Both the position numbers and the translations under genes were made by a program. A DNA stretch of 64,000 nt from the NCBI GenBank assembly GCA_021234155.1, contig JAJEKV010000025.1, positions 5,247,310-5,311,309 on the forward strand, read 5' to 3'. Below the pieces are notes generated by a model, which worked only from the letters and a program-made list of their open reading frames with translations, did no database searches and was not told the origin of the DNA. This document shows, piece by piece, positions 33,811 to 44,641 of this stretch (the first letter of the stretch is position 1; every line of letters begins with the position of its first letter). This stretch comes from Isoetes taiwanensis (Eukaryota; Streptophyta; Lycopodiopsida; Isoetales; Isoetaceae).

Positions 33811-34710
33811 TATATTCTTCAACACCTTGTTACTAGATTCAGCCTGCCCGTTGCCTTGTGGATAGTAAGAACTGCTCTTTGTATGTCTGATTTTCATAGC
33901 CTTACACAAAGCCTGCACCACATCATTTATGAAATGACTGCCCCTGTCCGTCAACAATTTGTATGGTACTCCAAACCTGCTACATATGTTTTCCAAAAGG
34001 AATTTTGCTGTTGTTTGAGCTGTGGCTTCTCTGAGGGCTGCTGCTTCTACCCACTTGGTGAAAAGATCGGTGGCCACCAGGATATAATGATGCTGCCCAG
34101 AAGACGGTGGATCTACTCTGCCAACATAATCCAGTGCCCAAGTTTGAAATGGTCCTGGAGTCACTATTGGGTTAAGTGGCCCAGGAATCAAAACCTTAGC
34201 TCCATGCACCTGACACTGATGGCATCTAAGTACCTTGTTATAACAGTCTTTGTGCATCGTTGGCCAATAATATCCTCCCCTTAGTATCTTCCTCACTGTC
34301 GCTTTACTTGAGTAGTGACCTCCACATGTTCCAACATGACATTCTTCTATGACCGTTCCTTGTTCAACTTCATCCAAACATCTAAGGTATAGGCCCGACC
34401 TGTCCTTATAGCACAGCACATCACCAACAATCACGTATTTAAGGCAATTTTCCTTAAATCTTCTTGCACTCTCCTTAGCGAGATCCTTTGGCACCAACTG
34501 ATATAGTAGATAGTCTACAATTGGTTTCATCCATGATTCTTCAAACTTAATGAACAAGGTCTCCCACGACTGATCTGCATATTCTTTCTCGTTCACATCT
34601 TCATTGTCCCCTTCAAGGCACAAATCATGGTTATAAAACGCATATGGAAGATAGGCACTAGGGTTCTTTTGCTTATTGTATGCTTCAATTTTCAAATCAA
34701 ACATTGACAA
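33811..34710 (-). pseudogene. Integrase N-terminal and catalytic part, cut by a DNA transposon
   Basis: The frame carries the zinc-binding HHCC block (ECHVGTCGGHYSS…, RCHQCQVHGAK). The catalytic core follows: FQTWALDYVGRVDPP with the first Asp, KLLTDRGSHFINDVVQALCK with the second Asp, and YYPQGNGQAESSNKVLKNI with the Glu. The DDE triad is therefore complete. The frame ends at …KNILKK, where the 22420-33802 element inserted, and resumes at 22411 on the far side. Integrase would insert the cDNA and make the 5-bp target duplication seen here (CTAGT). Confidence 0.9.
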
Positions 34711-34739
34711 CTTAGCAGCCCAATTGCATGCAGTTTATC

Positions 34740-35900
34740 CTTCTTAATTTGCCTTTGCCCATAAGAAATTTCATGGGGTTGTGCTTCATATACCGTAAAC
34801 ATGCTGATGGAGGAAGAGATATCCTTGTTTATCCACGAGATAAATAAGAGCAGCCGCGATACTTCTCACTTGTAGGATATCTTGCTTCAACAACGCTCCA
34901 TTGCTTCCCAGCAAACTTAATGAGTTTCTTATCTTGCATCAAGACCAACCCTACAGCTCTTGCCATTACAGTTATGTATGCTTCAAAGGGTTTCATGTAG
35001 TCTGGCCTCTCCAGAAAGGTTGCAACGCTCAAATTGGTCATTATTATCTCAAATGCTTTCGACATGCATCATCCCATGAAACCTTCATGTATTTACTCTT
35101 AGCTTTTGACCACTCAACCCGAAGAGTTAGTTTTGTAATAGGTGACACTATGTGAGAAAAATTTGGCACATGAATTCTTAAGAAGCTCATCATACCCACC
35201 AATTTCTTTACCTCCTTGAGATTCCTGAGTGGCAATGCTTTGATTAAGTCCACCTTGTTTTGATCAGCACAAGACTCAGCAATTGACACCTTGTGACCAA
35301 GGAGCACCCCCATCTACATTGAACACACATTTCCTCGGGTTTAGGCATACATTCCACAGCGACAAAGCTCCAAAGCGGTATGCACAAATTTAACGTCTTT
35401 GCTCCTTGATGTCCCTAGGCACAAATCATCCAAAAACACCACGAACTTTTCTCTAGGCATGGTTTCAAATACTTTATCCATTGTTTTCTCGAAAAAGCAG
35501 GTGATTGCATTCATTAAACCAAAACGGCATCTTAACCATTGCAAAAAGTACCCCATGGCGTGATGAAAGAAGTTTTCGGCTGATCTTCTTGCCTTACCGC
35601 TATCCGTTAAAACACGAGAAACCGTCCCGAAATGAATACTTTTCACTTCCTGCTACCGCGATACAGTACCTCCTCCAAAAATGGTAAGGGATAGAACTCT
35701 TTTTTTTAGTTGCTTTATTCAACTCTTGATAGTCTCGCAAATTCTTAACCTTTTATTCTTCTTCCTCACTTTGGAACTATGCATGACACCCATTACGGAT
35801 TATCAATATGCCCGATCGGTCCCCGCCTCCAACATTTTGTCAATCTCAACCTTGTCAATGGCTCCAATCTTTGGGTTAATTCTCCTAAGCCTTTGAACAA
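34740..35900 (-). pseudogene. Reverse transcriptase and Ty3-type RNase H, frameshifted
   Basis: Pieces in different minus-strand frames give the RT palm: RFGLMNAITCFFEKTMDKVF and EKFVVFLDDLCLGTSRSK, where FLDD is the Y-x-D-D-type catalytic motif. Then come GHKVSIAESCADQNKVDLIK and KKLVGMMSFLRIHVPNFSHI (connection region), followed by a degraded RNase H with ERPDYMKPFEAYITVMARAV and KWSVVEARYPTSEKY-like sequence. At least three frame changes (around 35650, 35330 and 35050) and stops near 34820 disrupt it. The WGTFC…MPFGL region is scrambled over a few bases, which could be decay or sequence error. Confidence 0.8.
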
Positions 35901-35923
35901 TAGGCTTACTCCCATGTTTTAGC

Positions 35924-37056
35924 TCAATATGGAATTCGGCCAATCTCTGGAGGTATTCCCTTCAATTCGGGATAATCCCAAGCAAAGACATCTGCATGCT
36001 GCTGAAAAATTCTTGTGAGGGACTCTTCTTCTTCGGTAGTAGTGTTCATCCCAATGCTCAAAGTTCTGACCTCTTGCTTCTTGGTTATTTGGACCGTTTT
36101 TAAATCATCTACTTCCCCAGTGTCAATTATCAAAATAGGGTGCATTTGTTCTAAATCCCATTCATCCATGTCATCCTCTTCTGCAGCACCTTCGCTCAAA
36201 TGATTCAACAATGCTTGTTTGCAAAGACGGTCAGCATCCGTGTTCTGCCCTCTAGGTACATGGCTTATATTCCAATCTACAAAAGTTTGCAGAAGCACCT
36301 GGGCTCTTTGATGATACGCTAACATATCAGGATGTCTCACTCGGTACTCACCTTCCACTTGTTTGCATACTAACATTGAATCCCCATATATTGACAAATG
36401 TGTGATGCCAAGCTCCTTGGCTGCTATCAGCCCCATAACTAGGGCCTCATACTCGGCTGCGTTTGAGGTGATTCCTTGTACCGTTTTGCTTCCAATTTGC
36501 AGCACATTCCCTTCGCCATCCTTAAGCACCATCCCTGCTGCAGCCACTCCAGCAAGTTTAGATACTCCGCCATCAAACCAGAGGAGACCCTTAACCGGTT
36601 TAATTTCTGTAGCCATTGTGTTCTCAACGCCTATTGTCACTGGACATTGTGATTGCAGACCATTCTTTTGTAGAAATTCATGACTGCACTTTTCTTTTCC
36701 ATAAGCTTCAGACATTAGTGATAGATGATAGACCCCTTGACCATATGATTCCAGTATTTCTTCCATGCCCACAAAGTTAGTGTGTCCCTGTATTTCTGCT
36801 GCATGTCCTTCTGCCAATATCTCAACCCTTTTTGTTCCATCGGAAATTGAGCAGGTTCCCATTTTCCAAATGGGTCTAGCATCGACTGTTTTCATCCATT
36901 TCCTTCCCAATAACAGATCATACAAGTCTTCCTCTCCTCCCTCAAATGCCACCACTATAAAATCTACATGTGCTGCAATTCCTTCAACCTTCACTTCACA
37001 ATTTGAAATGATCCCCAGGGGCTTAATTCTGCCATTTGCAAACGTCTTAAGCACGC
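35924..37056 (-). CDS. Protease C-terminus, archaeal-type RNase H (aRNH) and start of reverse transcriptase
   Basis: A long open minus-strand frame has three parts. The protease tail is CVLKTFANGRIKPLG… with LYDLLLGRKWM. An RNase H domain follows at about 36200-36600: KGLLWFDGGVSKLAG, SNAAEYEALVMGLIAAKELG, LSIYGDSMLVCKQVEGEYRV, SHVPRGQNTDADRL. The DGG, E (AEYEAL), GDS and D (NTDADRL) positions fit the D-E-D-D catalytic set of the archaeal/plant RNase HI type. The third part is the entry to the reverse transcriptase (QQHADVFAWDYPELKGIPPE). Tat-lineage gypsy elements are known to have gained such an extra RNase H. Here it lies upstream of RT, before the element's own RNase H. The frame is intact over nearly 400 codons. 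Confidence 0.85.
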
Positions 37057-37060
37057 ATTT

Positions 37061-37335
37061 GGGTGAAAGCATGTTAGGGCCTACATAAAAAATTACCAAA
37101 AAGGTACTTTTCTGTGTACTTCTGTGCAAGTACATAATTGTATTTTAAAGTACCTAGACTACAAGATTGACTAAAAGAAATTGTGTTATGTTCAAGAGTA
37201 GTAGTACATACATGTTGTAAGGTACTTTGTGATGTCAAGAAGATGTTAAGAACTCAAATATATCATCATCTTTGACTACCCAGAGTATTTTCCAGGTAGT
37301 TTCCAAAACATGTAGGCCCTAATATGCTCTTACCC
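37061..37335. mobile_element. 275-bp MITE inserted in the protease/RNase H junction
   Basis: Terminal inverted repeats of about 26 bp (consensus start GGGTRARAGCATRTTAGGG, then CCTACAT) bound the insert. It is flanked by ATTT at 37057-37060 and 37336-37339. Removing the insert and one ATTT restores an uninterrupted retrotransposon frame, which strongly supports the boundaries. The interior has GGTACTT/AAGTACC inverted motifs and no coding capacity. A 4-bp ATTT duplication and these ends do not match the usual Stowaway (TA) or Tourist (TWA) MITEs, so I leave the superfamily open. Confidence 0.8.
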
Positions 37336-37774
37336 ATTTTGACGATGTGTCAATGGTTAGGCCAAGTTTTTTCATCACATGATAAGGCATTATGCTTAAC
37401 CCTGACCCCCCATCCACAACTACATGAGCTAGATGCTTATTTGCAACCTCGGCTGAACATTTCAACACTCCTGGATCGTCATCAGCCCTTGGCAATACCA
37501 AATGCGCACTCGCAAGATCTCCGGGCTGCTCCTTTTCTCCTAGAGATGCTCGCAGCAATTGGTCTCTATAGGATGGTGCTACCCTTAATAATGTTGCCAG
37601 ATCCACTGTCACCTTTGAATTTTTTAGCAATAGCTCCAACTCATTATGATGAGTCACAATTGGTTCACGGTTCTTAGGTGGTGGAGGAACGTGGATTGGT
37701 TCCACACTCCTGTGAGTAACCTTGCCATGTTCATCTGCCACTATTTGCTGCTTATGTCTAGTCTGCACTGCCAA
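37336..37774 (-). CDS. Aspartic protease region of the gypsy element
   Basis: The frame reads a linker (PIHVPPPPKNREP…) and then HVVVDGGSGLSIMPYHVMKK with LGLTIDTSSK. The catalytic triad region appears as V-D-G-G-S-G, where most retroelement proteases have D-T-G/S-G. The D is kept and the T is replaced by G. The frame is cut right after TIDTSSK by a 275-bp MITE. Conceptually removing that insert joins it in frame to CVLKTFANGRIKPLG at 37056 and below. The protease would process the Gag-Pol polyprotein. Confidence 0.8.
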
Positions 37775-37885
37775 AATTCCCTCCTCTGCTTCAAAGATTG
37801 CACCTATAAAATATGAACCACCGCTCTCAGGCTGCTTTCCTTTGATGTTTTGTGCCTCTTGTTTTGTTATGTATTCCCTGATCCG

Positions 37886-37975
37886 ACATCTATCTTCCTT
37901 GTGTCCAACTTCCTTGCAAAAATCACAGACCGGGCATTCTTTTCCAAAATGCCCTCTTTTACTACATTTGGGGCA
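37886..37975 (-). CDS. Gag zinc knuckles (two CCHC motifs)
   Basis: The minus-strand frame gives CPKCSKRGHFGKEC followed closely by CDFCKEVGHKEDRC, both C-x2-C-x4-H-x4-C. Such nucleocapsid knuckles bind the element RNA. The same frame continues through …KQPESGGSYFIGAIFEAEEG into the protease block, with no stop visible. Confidence 0.85.
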
Positions 37976-38037
37976 AACTCTCCACCAAAGACATGCTCTC
38001 TCGGGTGCCCTGTTCTCTCACAAAAAGGAGCATGGTT

Positions 38038-38888
38038 TCAGACTTGCCTCGGTAGCGTGAGGGGAGGTGGTTGTGTCAGCATTCTTTCAGCCAATTGTTT
38101 GGACACTTCCATGAGACTCATCATGCTTGCCTCTAATTTACTTGTCACTTTGGCTACCTCATTCTTAACTTCATCTTCTATCTTAGTTCTCTTTCCGACT
38201 GCATAACAATGTTCAACTTCCTTGTCTGTACTAAATTCATCTACATCTTCTTCTACGGCATATATCACGCGTGCCACTTCTATGGCCTTTGTGAAGGCTG
38301 CATGTATAGAATTTATCCCCCCTAGTGCTTGTATTTTACTCATTTTCCTGTGCAACTTAGGCTGTGGCTTCAACCCATTTACAAAGGCATGTATCATATG
38401 GAAATTTGGTGTTTCTACGTCATGCTGTTTGCACTTGAGAAGGTAGAGGTTAAACCTCTCAACATAAGAATGTATGTTCTCTCCCCTCCTAATTTGCATA
38501 GTGTGCAACTCCTGCAGCAATCCACCTTGTGTAACACCTCCACCAAACTCATCCAAGAAAGCTGTGGCACCAACTCTTCCCAATCTGCTATTCCCAGGCT
38601 TTCTTGATAGAGCAACCAAGCCTTTGCTTCTCTTTTCAATGCCAGCTTTAGAACTTGTTGTCTAGTACCTTTTTTCTTCCCATACTCTTCATAATAATCC
38701 TCAAGCTGTTGCCAGAACTCCTGAGGGTTTCCTGCTCCATCAAAGGTGGGAGTTGGTACTGGCACAGTGACTTCTATCTGGTAAGGAGGAGGAAGAGAAG
38801 CATTAATCTGAGTAATGGTCGTCTCCTCTGTGATGCCAGCAGCCCCTGCCTCTTGTTTATCATCAAACTGAACTTTTTTGGGTGGCAT
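38038..38888 (-). pseudogene. gag: gag (capsid) of the gypsy element, frameshifted
   Basis: The likely start is ATG at 38888 (MPPKKVQFDDKQEAG), about 50 bp inside the 5' LTR. A frame that opens in the LTR itself is less likely. The retrotransposon gag domain is recognisable: FDGAGNPQEFWQQLEDYYEE, ALKREAKAWLLYQ, then, in another frame, FLDEFGGGVTQGGLLQELHT and NIHSYVERFNLYLLKCK. The frame changes near 38540, inside the capsid domain, so a single intact Gag cannot be read. Gag would form the cytoplasmic particle that packages the element RNA. The C-terminal part continues to the zinc knuckles through a further frame change around 38038. Confidence 0.85.
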
Positions 38889-38918
38889 GTTGTATGCCAG
38901 AATACGAGATCCCAATGG

Positions 38919-38936
38919 ATCTCGGTAGAACCTCCA
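38919..38936 (-). promoter_or_regulatory. Putative primer binding site of the gypsy element
   Basis: On the minus strand, four bases (TCTT) after the LTR end, the sequence TGGAGGTTCTACCGAGAT begins with TGG, the complement of a tRNA CCA 3' end. This is the right place and form for a minus-strand primer binding site. I could not name the tRNA. Confidence 0.55.
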
Positions 38937-38940
38937 AAGA

Positions 38941-40348
38941 TGTTGCACTCAGAAGTGTGTACCTGAGTACAACACCTAGACTAGCAGATGGATTCTTGAT
39001 TGAACTCTTCTCTCTTCAAGTAATTAAGCTGAAATATATGCAGTGTGATACCCCCAATACAAACAAGTTAGCTCTCGTAAGAATTCAACAAACAATAAGC
39101 TCACAGAATCCTTTCTCCAGATTGCATCATACATTAAATTTTCCAAACAAAAGGTTTGCACAATTATGATCTTCACAACATTTCTCAAAAGTTTCAAAAT
39201 CACAACATCCGGATTAATCACCACAAATTTTCTATTTGCTCAAGAAAAATGAGTTGCCCAAACAAAATATCTCTTAATTTTCAAAATTGTCAAATGATTT
39301 CAACTTCCTAAGATCTCAACGTTCCTGGTTTTCACGAAAATACTAATAGTTGTTTAACTTTCATAATCTCAAATATTATTGAGTTCACCAAGTCGCTACC
39401 TCTAGCTGCCGGGAACCGAACTTCTTCTGCCAGGCTCTTGCATCGGATATTCCCCGAACCCATTTCCAATCGGTCCCAAGACTTCTTGACATTCTGGCTA
39501 ATAGATTTAGAAACTTTCTACTTCAAATTCCCCTGATCTTGCCTGAGACTTAGAATCGGACATTCTATCGTAGCATTTTATCAGAGCAATGAGATATACG
39601 TTCCTGTAGCTAGGTTCCTTAGTTTCATTTTCATATTTTATTTCAATGGTCGTTCATCCATAGTAACTCTAAGACCATTGAAAATGAGAACTTCTTTCTC
39701 AAACTTAAGAGTCTTCTTCAACTCTGGGACCTTGCATTGGCTCACTTGTTTGTAAATAACTTCGAGAAATGTCTATAGGGCAACAACAAGGCGAGAGCAT
39801 CATGAATGTATTAGTATCACAACTGCATTTCCTTCTCTGTAGATGTAGCGAACTTGATGTGTCATAATTATCAACTTGGCAAAATGGAATTGCTCACTCT
39901 GACCAACTGTCCATGCATTCATCTTCTGTCATTTATTTTAAACTGATAACGCAGATTCTGTTGAAAGGATGATGTAAACATTGTCTGATGTAAGCAAACA
40001 ACATGTTTTCTCAAGTCCAAACCTGTTTTCTCAAATCTCCATAATTAAACAACATACCTAGCTACAGAAACTCAACCACTTGCCTGCACCTTGCTATGTT
40101 AACCTTCTCATCTTTTGGCTGCTGTTAAGATTCTGCACCATGATAGCTATTAAGATTCTGCACCATGATAACTCCTTCATGGCCAAGGTGTGTTCATAAA
40201 CACACCAAGAGGTGTTCCAACACACCAGGCCTTCTTGCAAACTCATGGCTCTGCTCCCAATTAACTCTAGAAAATGACTTACCTGCAAAAACACACAACA
40301 TATTAGATAAAAAAAGACTTCTGCTCAAATGTTGCACAGAGTGCAACA
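38941..40348 (-). repeat. 5' LTR of the gypsy element
   Basis: This LTR is 1,408 bp with the same TGTTGCAC…GTGCAACA ends. As the coding strand is minus, it is the promoter-bearing 5' LTR. It is followed outside by CTAGT, matching the TSD before 20458. It differs from the other LTR mainly within 39419-39790. Confidence 0.95.
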
Positions 40349-40353
40349 CTAGT

Positions 40354-41660
40354 AAACCTTGGGATTTTTAAAAGGTGAAGTTTGAGTTTCTACTTGTAGG
40401 TCAACTCATAATCAGATTGACCAAATGTTCAACAGGTTTTCTATGTGTTCTCGAAGGAAACTTTAGTTCGAACTTTTGAAACTCTTATAGCAAGTATTGA
40501 GCTTCTGAAAGAGACTGCTGACTTCAGCGAATTTGTCTTCCCCCAATGTGATACTGTTGTCAATACGTTAAATGATAATGATGTTACATTCCAATACCAC
40601 ATCAAGTTCACTTGCACAATGGAGACAATTTTTTGCAAGTGAAAAAATACACAATTAAAAATTAGATTAACCAGAGGGATTGCGCTTCCTGAAGCATGTT
40701 CTAGAGATGTGGTTGGTAGAACGTGCAGAGCAACCAGTAAAAAATCCATAGGAGGCAAAGCAGAAGAAAAATACCCCAGTGACATCCTTATATACCATTG
40801 AGAGAGGAATTTATTTGAGCTTTAAGTACTTCACAAAGAAGACCAACAGTGGTGGAGAAGTTTTTTTGTGAACAAGAAAGAGAAAGGGGAGTGTGCCATG
40901 TGCCTTAGACCAAGACGCTCTAAACATGACTCTTGTGGTAATGTTACAGATAGTGGCAAAAGAAATGTTCATTGCTCTCCCGACTGAGAATGATGACAAA
41001 GGCCAACCTTTTTGGATGGGCAAAAGTAACCGATACAATCAAAGAAGAAGGATGGGTGAATAAAATCAAAGTTCACTGGCTTGTTAGACGTGTAATGAAC
41101 GCCTTCAAGGGATGATATTGGAAATATAAACTCAGGGGAAGAGAAAGGGAAAGAAAGCAAAGGAAGTGGGTTGTAGGGAAAGCTCAATCAAGAAGTTTGT
41201 ATATTGTATTATGACTTTAAACTTAAATCTGATAGTCATTTATGCCAGAAGATGATAACCTTGCTTAAGAGGACTTGACATTACAAGGAAGAAAATGATG
41301 AAGAGAGTAGTGGTGATAATAATTTATCCACTGTTATTGACAACAATAATTCAAGCAATTCCTTAAGCCGTTGTGAAGGAAAGTCATGGTGATGAAAATA
41401 ACATAAACGATTATGACGATGCACTTGATCCTCGCTCATCACTCCTCTTAACTTTGTACATAATCGAGTCCTAAAAGAATTGTAAAACTTGAATGTGAAT
41501 ATTGAAATAACTTTTTTTTCAATGAAATACTTCACTTAATAGTTTTTGTCCTCTGAAAACAAGACTTCTCTCTAAAGACACACTTGTGTTCTAGCATAAT
41601 AACAGGTGGTGAAGTACATGCAGAGATTCCTTCCTGTGTAATTGAGTTCATAATTTTTTT
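40354..41660. other. Flanking sequence with one exon-like frame
   Basis: Just outside the gypsy element, a plus-strand frame begins near an acceptor-like TCAACAG (about 40435) and reads VRTFETLIASIELLKETADF, SEFVFPQCDTVVNTLND and FQYHIKFTCTMETIFCK to a stop (about 40435-40642). It looks like a coding exon but belongs to no family I know. The remainder (40650-41660) is AT-rich without support for genes. Confidence 0.3.
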
Positions 41661-41744
41661 TCGTAAGTCGCATTTAATTAAAGTGGGTCAAATCTTGAAA
41701 TTTGGGACTCAGACTGAAAATGGGACTCATACAAAAAAAAGAAA

Positions 41745-42085
41745 GAGGGGAGGGAGAGGGGGCACACCTTGATAAGGAGAAGGGTAGGAGGGGAAAGAGG
41801 GAGGGGCCACACGTTGAAGAGGGAAGAGGATAAGTTGGAAGAAGGGGCGGGGCGGGAGGGGAGAGGAGAGCAAAAAGGGCAAAGGAGGAGGGGGGGGAGA
41901 GGGGCACACCTTGATAAGGAGAAGGGTAGGAGGAGAAAGAGGGAGGGGCCACCACGCTGAAGAGGGAAGGGATAAGTTGGAAGAAGGGGCAAGGCGGGGG
42001 AGGGAGGAGAGAGCAAAAGGGCAAAGGAGGAGAGGGAGGGATAAGTTGGAAGAAGGGGGGGAGGGAAGGGCGGGGGAGGAGGGGC
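41745..42085. repeat. GA-rich minisatellite, period about 142 bp
   Basis: Two nearly full units (GCACACCTTGATAAGGAGAA begins at 41762 and again at 41904) and a partial third share GGGAGGGGCCAC, GAAGAGGGAAG, GATAAGTTGGAAGAAGGGG and GAGCAAAA-GGGCAAAGGAGG. One strand is almost pure purine with G runs. Frames through it (Pro/Ser/Leu-rich on minus) are low complexity and not genes. Confidence 0.9.
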
Positions 42086-42289
42086 AAGGCCCCCCCCCCC
42101 TCCAAAAAAAAAAGTATTAATTATTAATATATAATTAATAATTAATTAAGCTAATTAGATAATTAATTAAATAATAAATTAAATTAATCTATTGATAAAA
42201 TAATCATATAAATTAATAATCAAATATAAATTAAATTAAATCAATACTCCATTAGAAACCTTTCTCGACCCACTAGTCGAGAAGGCAAT

Positions 42290-42640
42290 CTAATTCCAGC
42301 ACCAAAAAAGCACTGTGACAGAGGCAAGAGGCAGCGAGGAACGAGCACGAAGGCAAACGAAAATCCATGGTACCAAAATCTCCATCTTCCTTAACTTCAT
42401 AAGGAACTTCCTCCTTTGTTTTCTGCAAGGCTTTCCAGACTAAAGCTCCATTTCCATTCTTTGCCCTCAAGCTGGTACAGAATGGCGCTCTTAAAAGCAG
42501 GGGTTTGCCAAAAAAAAAACCATGACCGAGTGTATGACGGCTCTGGCTCCTCCTATTGTTGCCGCCACCATAGCTGCCAAGCTCCAAAAAGCACGGTCTT
42601 CATCTTTTATCTGTGGGCTTTTCAGTCCACTCCAGCACCA
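42290..42640 (-). pseudogene. Possible captured gene fragment with plastid-transit-like start
   Basis: On the minus strand a frame gives AAMVAATIGGARAVIHSVMV (about 42585-42525). After a frame change at a run of T it continues as GKPLLLRAPFCTSLRAKNGN and ALVWKALQKTKEEVPYEVKE with DGDFGTMDFRLPS. The Ala/Ser/Arg-rich beginning followed by an acidic mature-like part resembles a chloroplast-targeted protein. I do not recognise which one. No stop-free full gene is present. It sits inside the region bounded by inverted repeats, so it could be captured host sequence. Confidence 0.3.
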
Positions 42641-42737
42641 CAAATCAGTCGACCCAAAATTTATCAATATGTACACCATGTGACGGAGTAAGGTAGGCAA
42701 GAACAAAAGGGACCTCTGCCTTGCCTAGACAGTCAGC

Positions 42738-43888
42738 TTAGGCAAAGGGCTTCTTCGCCACACCTCCATAATTCTTGAGTTTAGAGAATGCACCATCAAA
42801 GTACATTTGTCCTTCCATAGTGGGCTGATTTCTGCTGACCCCATCCATGCTTGATGTCAAAATCAACATCTCTACTTGATCTTGATCAATATCTTGCTGA
42901 AATAAAGTCTCCCCAATGGGTCTTTGAATGGACTCCTCCTGCATGTTTACAAGAGTCTCTTGTAACTCACCTTCACCAATACTTTCAAGTCTTTGGATAT
43001 ACTTATCCGCAACTTGTCTTTGTAAATGACATATTTCTGAAATTTGGGTACCTTTTAACCACTTGTACAAAGTCTTATCTTCCCTGTCACCCACTTCCAA
43101 GACATGAAAACAACTAAGACCTTGGTGCCCTGACACCATAGCATTCTCTTTGCTGATTTCTAACTGCGGGCTGCTCAAAAAAAGATTGCAAAGAAAGGGA
43201 CCTTTTGCTGATTTCAGAGGATGATCTATAGTAACCTTGTGTTCTCCTTGAAAGATGTTCATTTCACGCTTCCTCCATGAAGTCTCAACATTGTACTCAA
43301 GATCTAACCACGTGCATTTACTCAAAGAACAAAGTATAAGTTTCAAAGATGCACACTCTCTCAAAATTTCAAAACCATGAAATCCAAGATTGCTTCCACC
43401 TCATAGACCTTGCATAAGACATTTCTTATGACTCCCATAGGCTGCACCTTCATTTGATTGAATGCTTTGAGCATCATAGTTGTCGGTTCTATCATTTTCA
43501 ATCCAACTTGAAGCATTATATGGTAAGGCATTACATTCACTCCGCTGCCAGTATCTATGTTGGCGTCTTTGATTAAATCTCCATTAATACTCACATCACA
43601 AAGAAATGGCCCTGGATCCTTGGATTGCCGGGCTGGTGGCTCCATTCTACTCTTATTGGTATCATTTGAGATGATTTGTTGGACTAAAATTTCTGATTTT
43701 GTTCTTCCCCCTAACTCTTGCAACAAATTTGGAGAATAATGCATCAATTGCTCAAGAGTAAGTGTAACTTTAGTGGCCAAAACTTGGCTGATCACATCAT
43801 CTTCATTTTGAATTTCCTCATCCACCATCGGAGGCATCACTATGGGCTGATTTTCTTCTATAGACTGAAACCGTGGGTAGGCGGACAT
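42738..43888 (-). pseudogene. Protease and beginning of aRNH of the truncated gypsy element
   Basis: The protease motif is canonical here: IKDANIDTGSGVNVMPYHIM, inside a frame that starts MSAYPRFQSIEEN. A frame change or stop near 43364 separates it from the downstream frame (MRECASLKLILCSL…, KVTIDHPLKSAKGPFLCNLF). That frame ends with MYFDGAFSKLKNYGGVAKKP, the first catalytic Asp region of an RNase H. The stop shortly after 42738 marks the truncation junction. Confidence 0.8.
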
Positions 43889-43902
43889 TGAATTGCACCT
43901 TC

Positions 43903-44640
43903 TTAGGTGCTGATACCTGTCCCTTCAAAGCCTTTGAGAAAAGAGGTCTTAGTCTTCTCCGTAATTGGCACTACTCTTGGTTCTTGCACCACCTTTTGTG
44001 ATCTTGTAACCGCATTGACTTCTCCAATCTCTTCTTCTTGCTGAAATGGGTCACTGTCTACCTCAACAAATCCACAATTTACTACTGATTTTGCCTTCTC
44101 TTGTTTCTTAAGCTCCTCAATAAGAGCCTTAACTTGAGGATTATCAATGTACTTTGCATCTTGAATGCGAACATCATTATTAGGAAGAGGTACTGATTCA
44201 AATACTTGCTGCTTTGGTGGATACTTGTTGGTTGCCCATTCTGGTTTCCCATGGATTTTCCAACAAGTAGTCTCATCATGCTTGAATTTATCACATAGCT
44301 TGCAATATAAATGAGCCTTACTTGGATACCATCCTTGTTTTGGCTGCACCATTGGTGTGGAACCCATTGGAACTTGTTGGGCAATTGGAGCTTATGGCAT
44401 CATTGGAACTTGTGGTATGATAGGTGCTGCCTGCATTGGTTGAATAGGAATAGGTAGTGCTTGTTGCATAACAGCAAATACCGGATTGGCCCTCTCAAAG
44501 AATCTCTTCTCCCTACATTCTTGATCATTATGGCCCTTGATTTGGCATCTTGAGCAGAATTTCAGCAATCTACATGTAGTATCAGAATGTCCAATAGACC
44601 CACAATACTCACAAGTAATAAACTGCACCTCCCTTGGCTT
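43903..44640 (-). CDS. Three zinc knuckles and linker of the truncated gypsy element
   Basis: Two adjoining frames carry CEYCGSIGHSDTTC and CSRCQIKGHNDQEC (44392-44628), then a Pro/Gln/Met-rich spacer, then CKLCDKFKHDETTC (about 44260-44310). These are three CCHC-type knuckles. A linker ends SFLKGFEGTGIST. The spacer contains one in-frame stop near 44389, splitting the two blocks. Multiple knuckles bind nucleic acid in the particle. Confidence 0.8.
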
Positions 44641-44641
44641 C

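Larger units (their letters stand above)
20458..40348 (-). mobile_element. Ty3/gypsy Tat-like LTR retrotransposon, with nested insertions
   Basis: Two direct LTRs (20458-21852 and 38941-40348) begin TGTTGCAC and end GTGCAACA, and are flanked by the 5-bp target duplication CTAGT (20453-20457 and 40349-40353). Coding sequence lies on the minus strand in the order gag, zinc knuckles, protease, archaeal-type RNase H, reverse transcriptase, RNase H, integrase. The element is about 19.9 kb as found. Removing the 11.4-kb DNA transposon (22420-33802) and the 275-bp MITE (37061-37335) leaves about 8.2 kb. Gag and RT are frameshifted, so this copy is not autonomous, although the integrase and protease motifs are well kept. 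Confidence 0.95.

Noticed and set aside
33856-34284. 142-codon plus-strand frame over the integrase
   Set aside because: It is a shadow of the minus-strand integrase, which has complete HHCC and DDE motifs.
36765-37088. Plus-strand frames over the aRNH and protease region
   Set aside because: They are antisense of the conserved minus-strand polyprotein and cross the MITE boundary.
37073-37323. MITE with 13-bp ends TTAGGGCCTACAT and a TA or TWA target
   Set aside because: The inverted similarity extends a further 13 bp outward on each side, and only the longer boundaries (37061-37335) with ATTT restore the host frame.
41674-42120. Pro/Ser/Leu-rich and Arg/Gly/Glu-rich frames over the GA minisatellite
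   Set aside because: They are open because of low-complexity purine repeats. There is no gene context.
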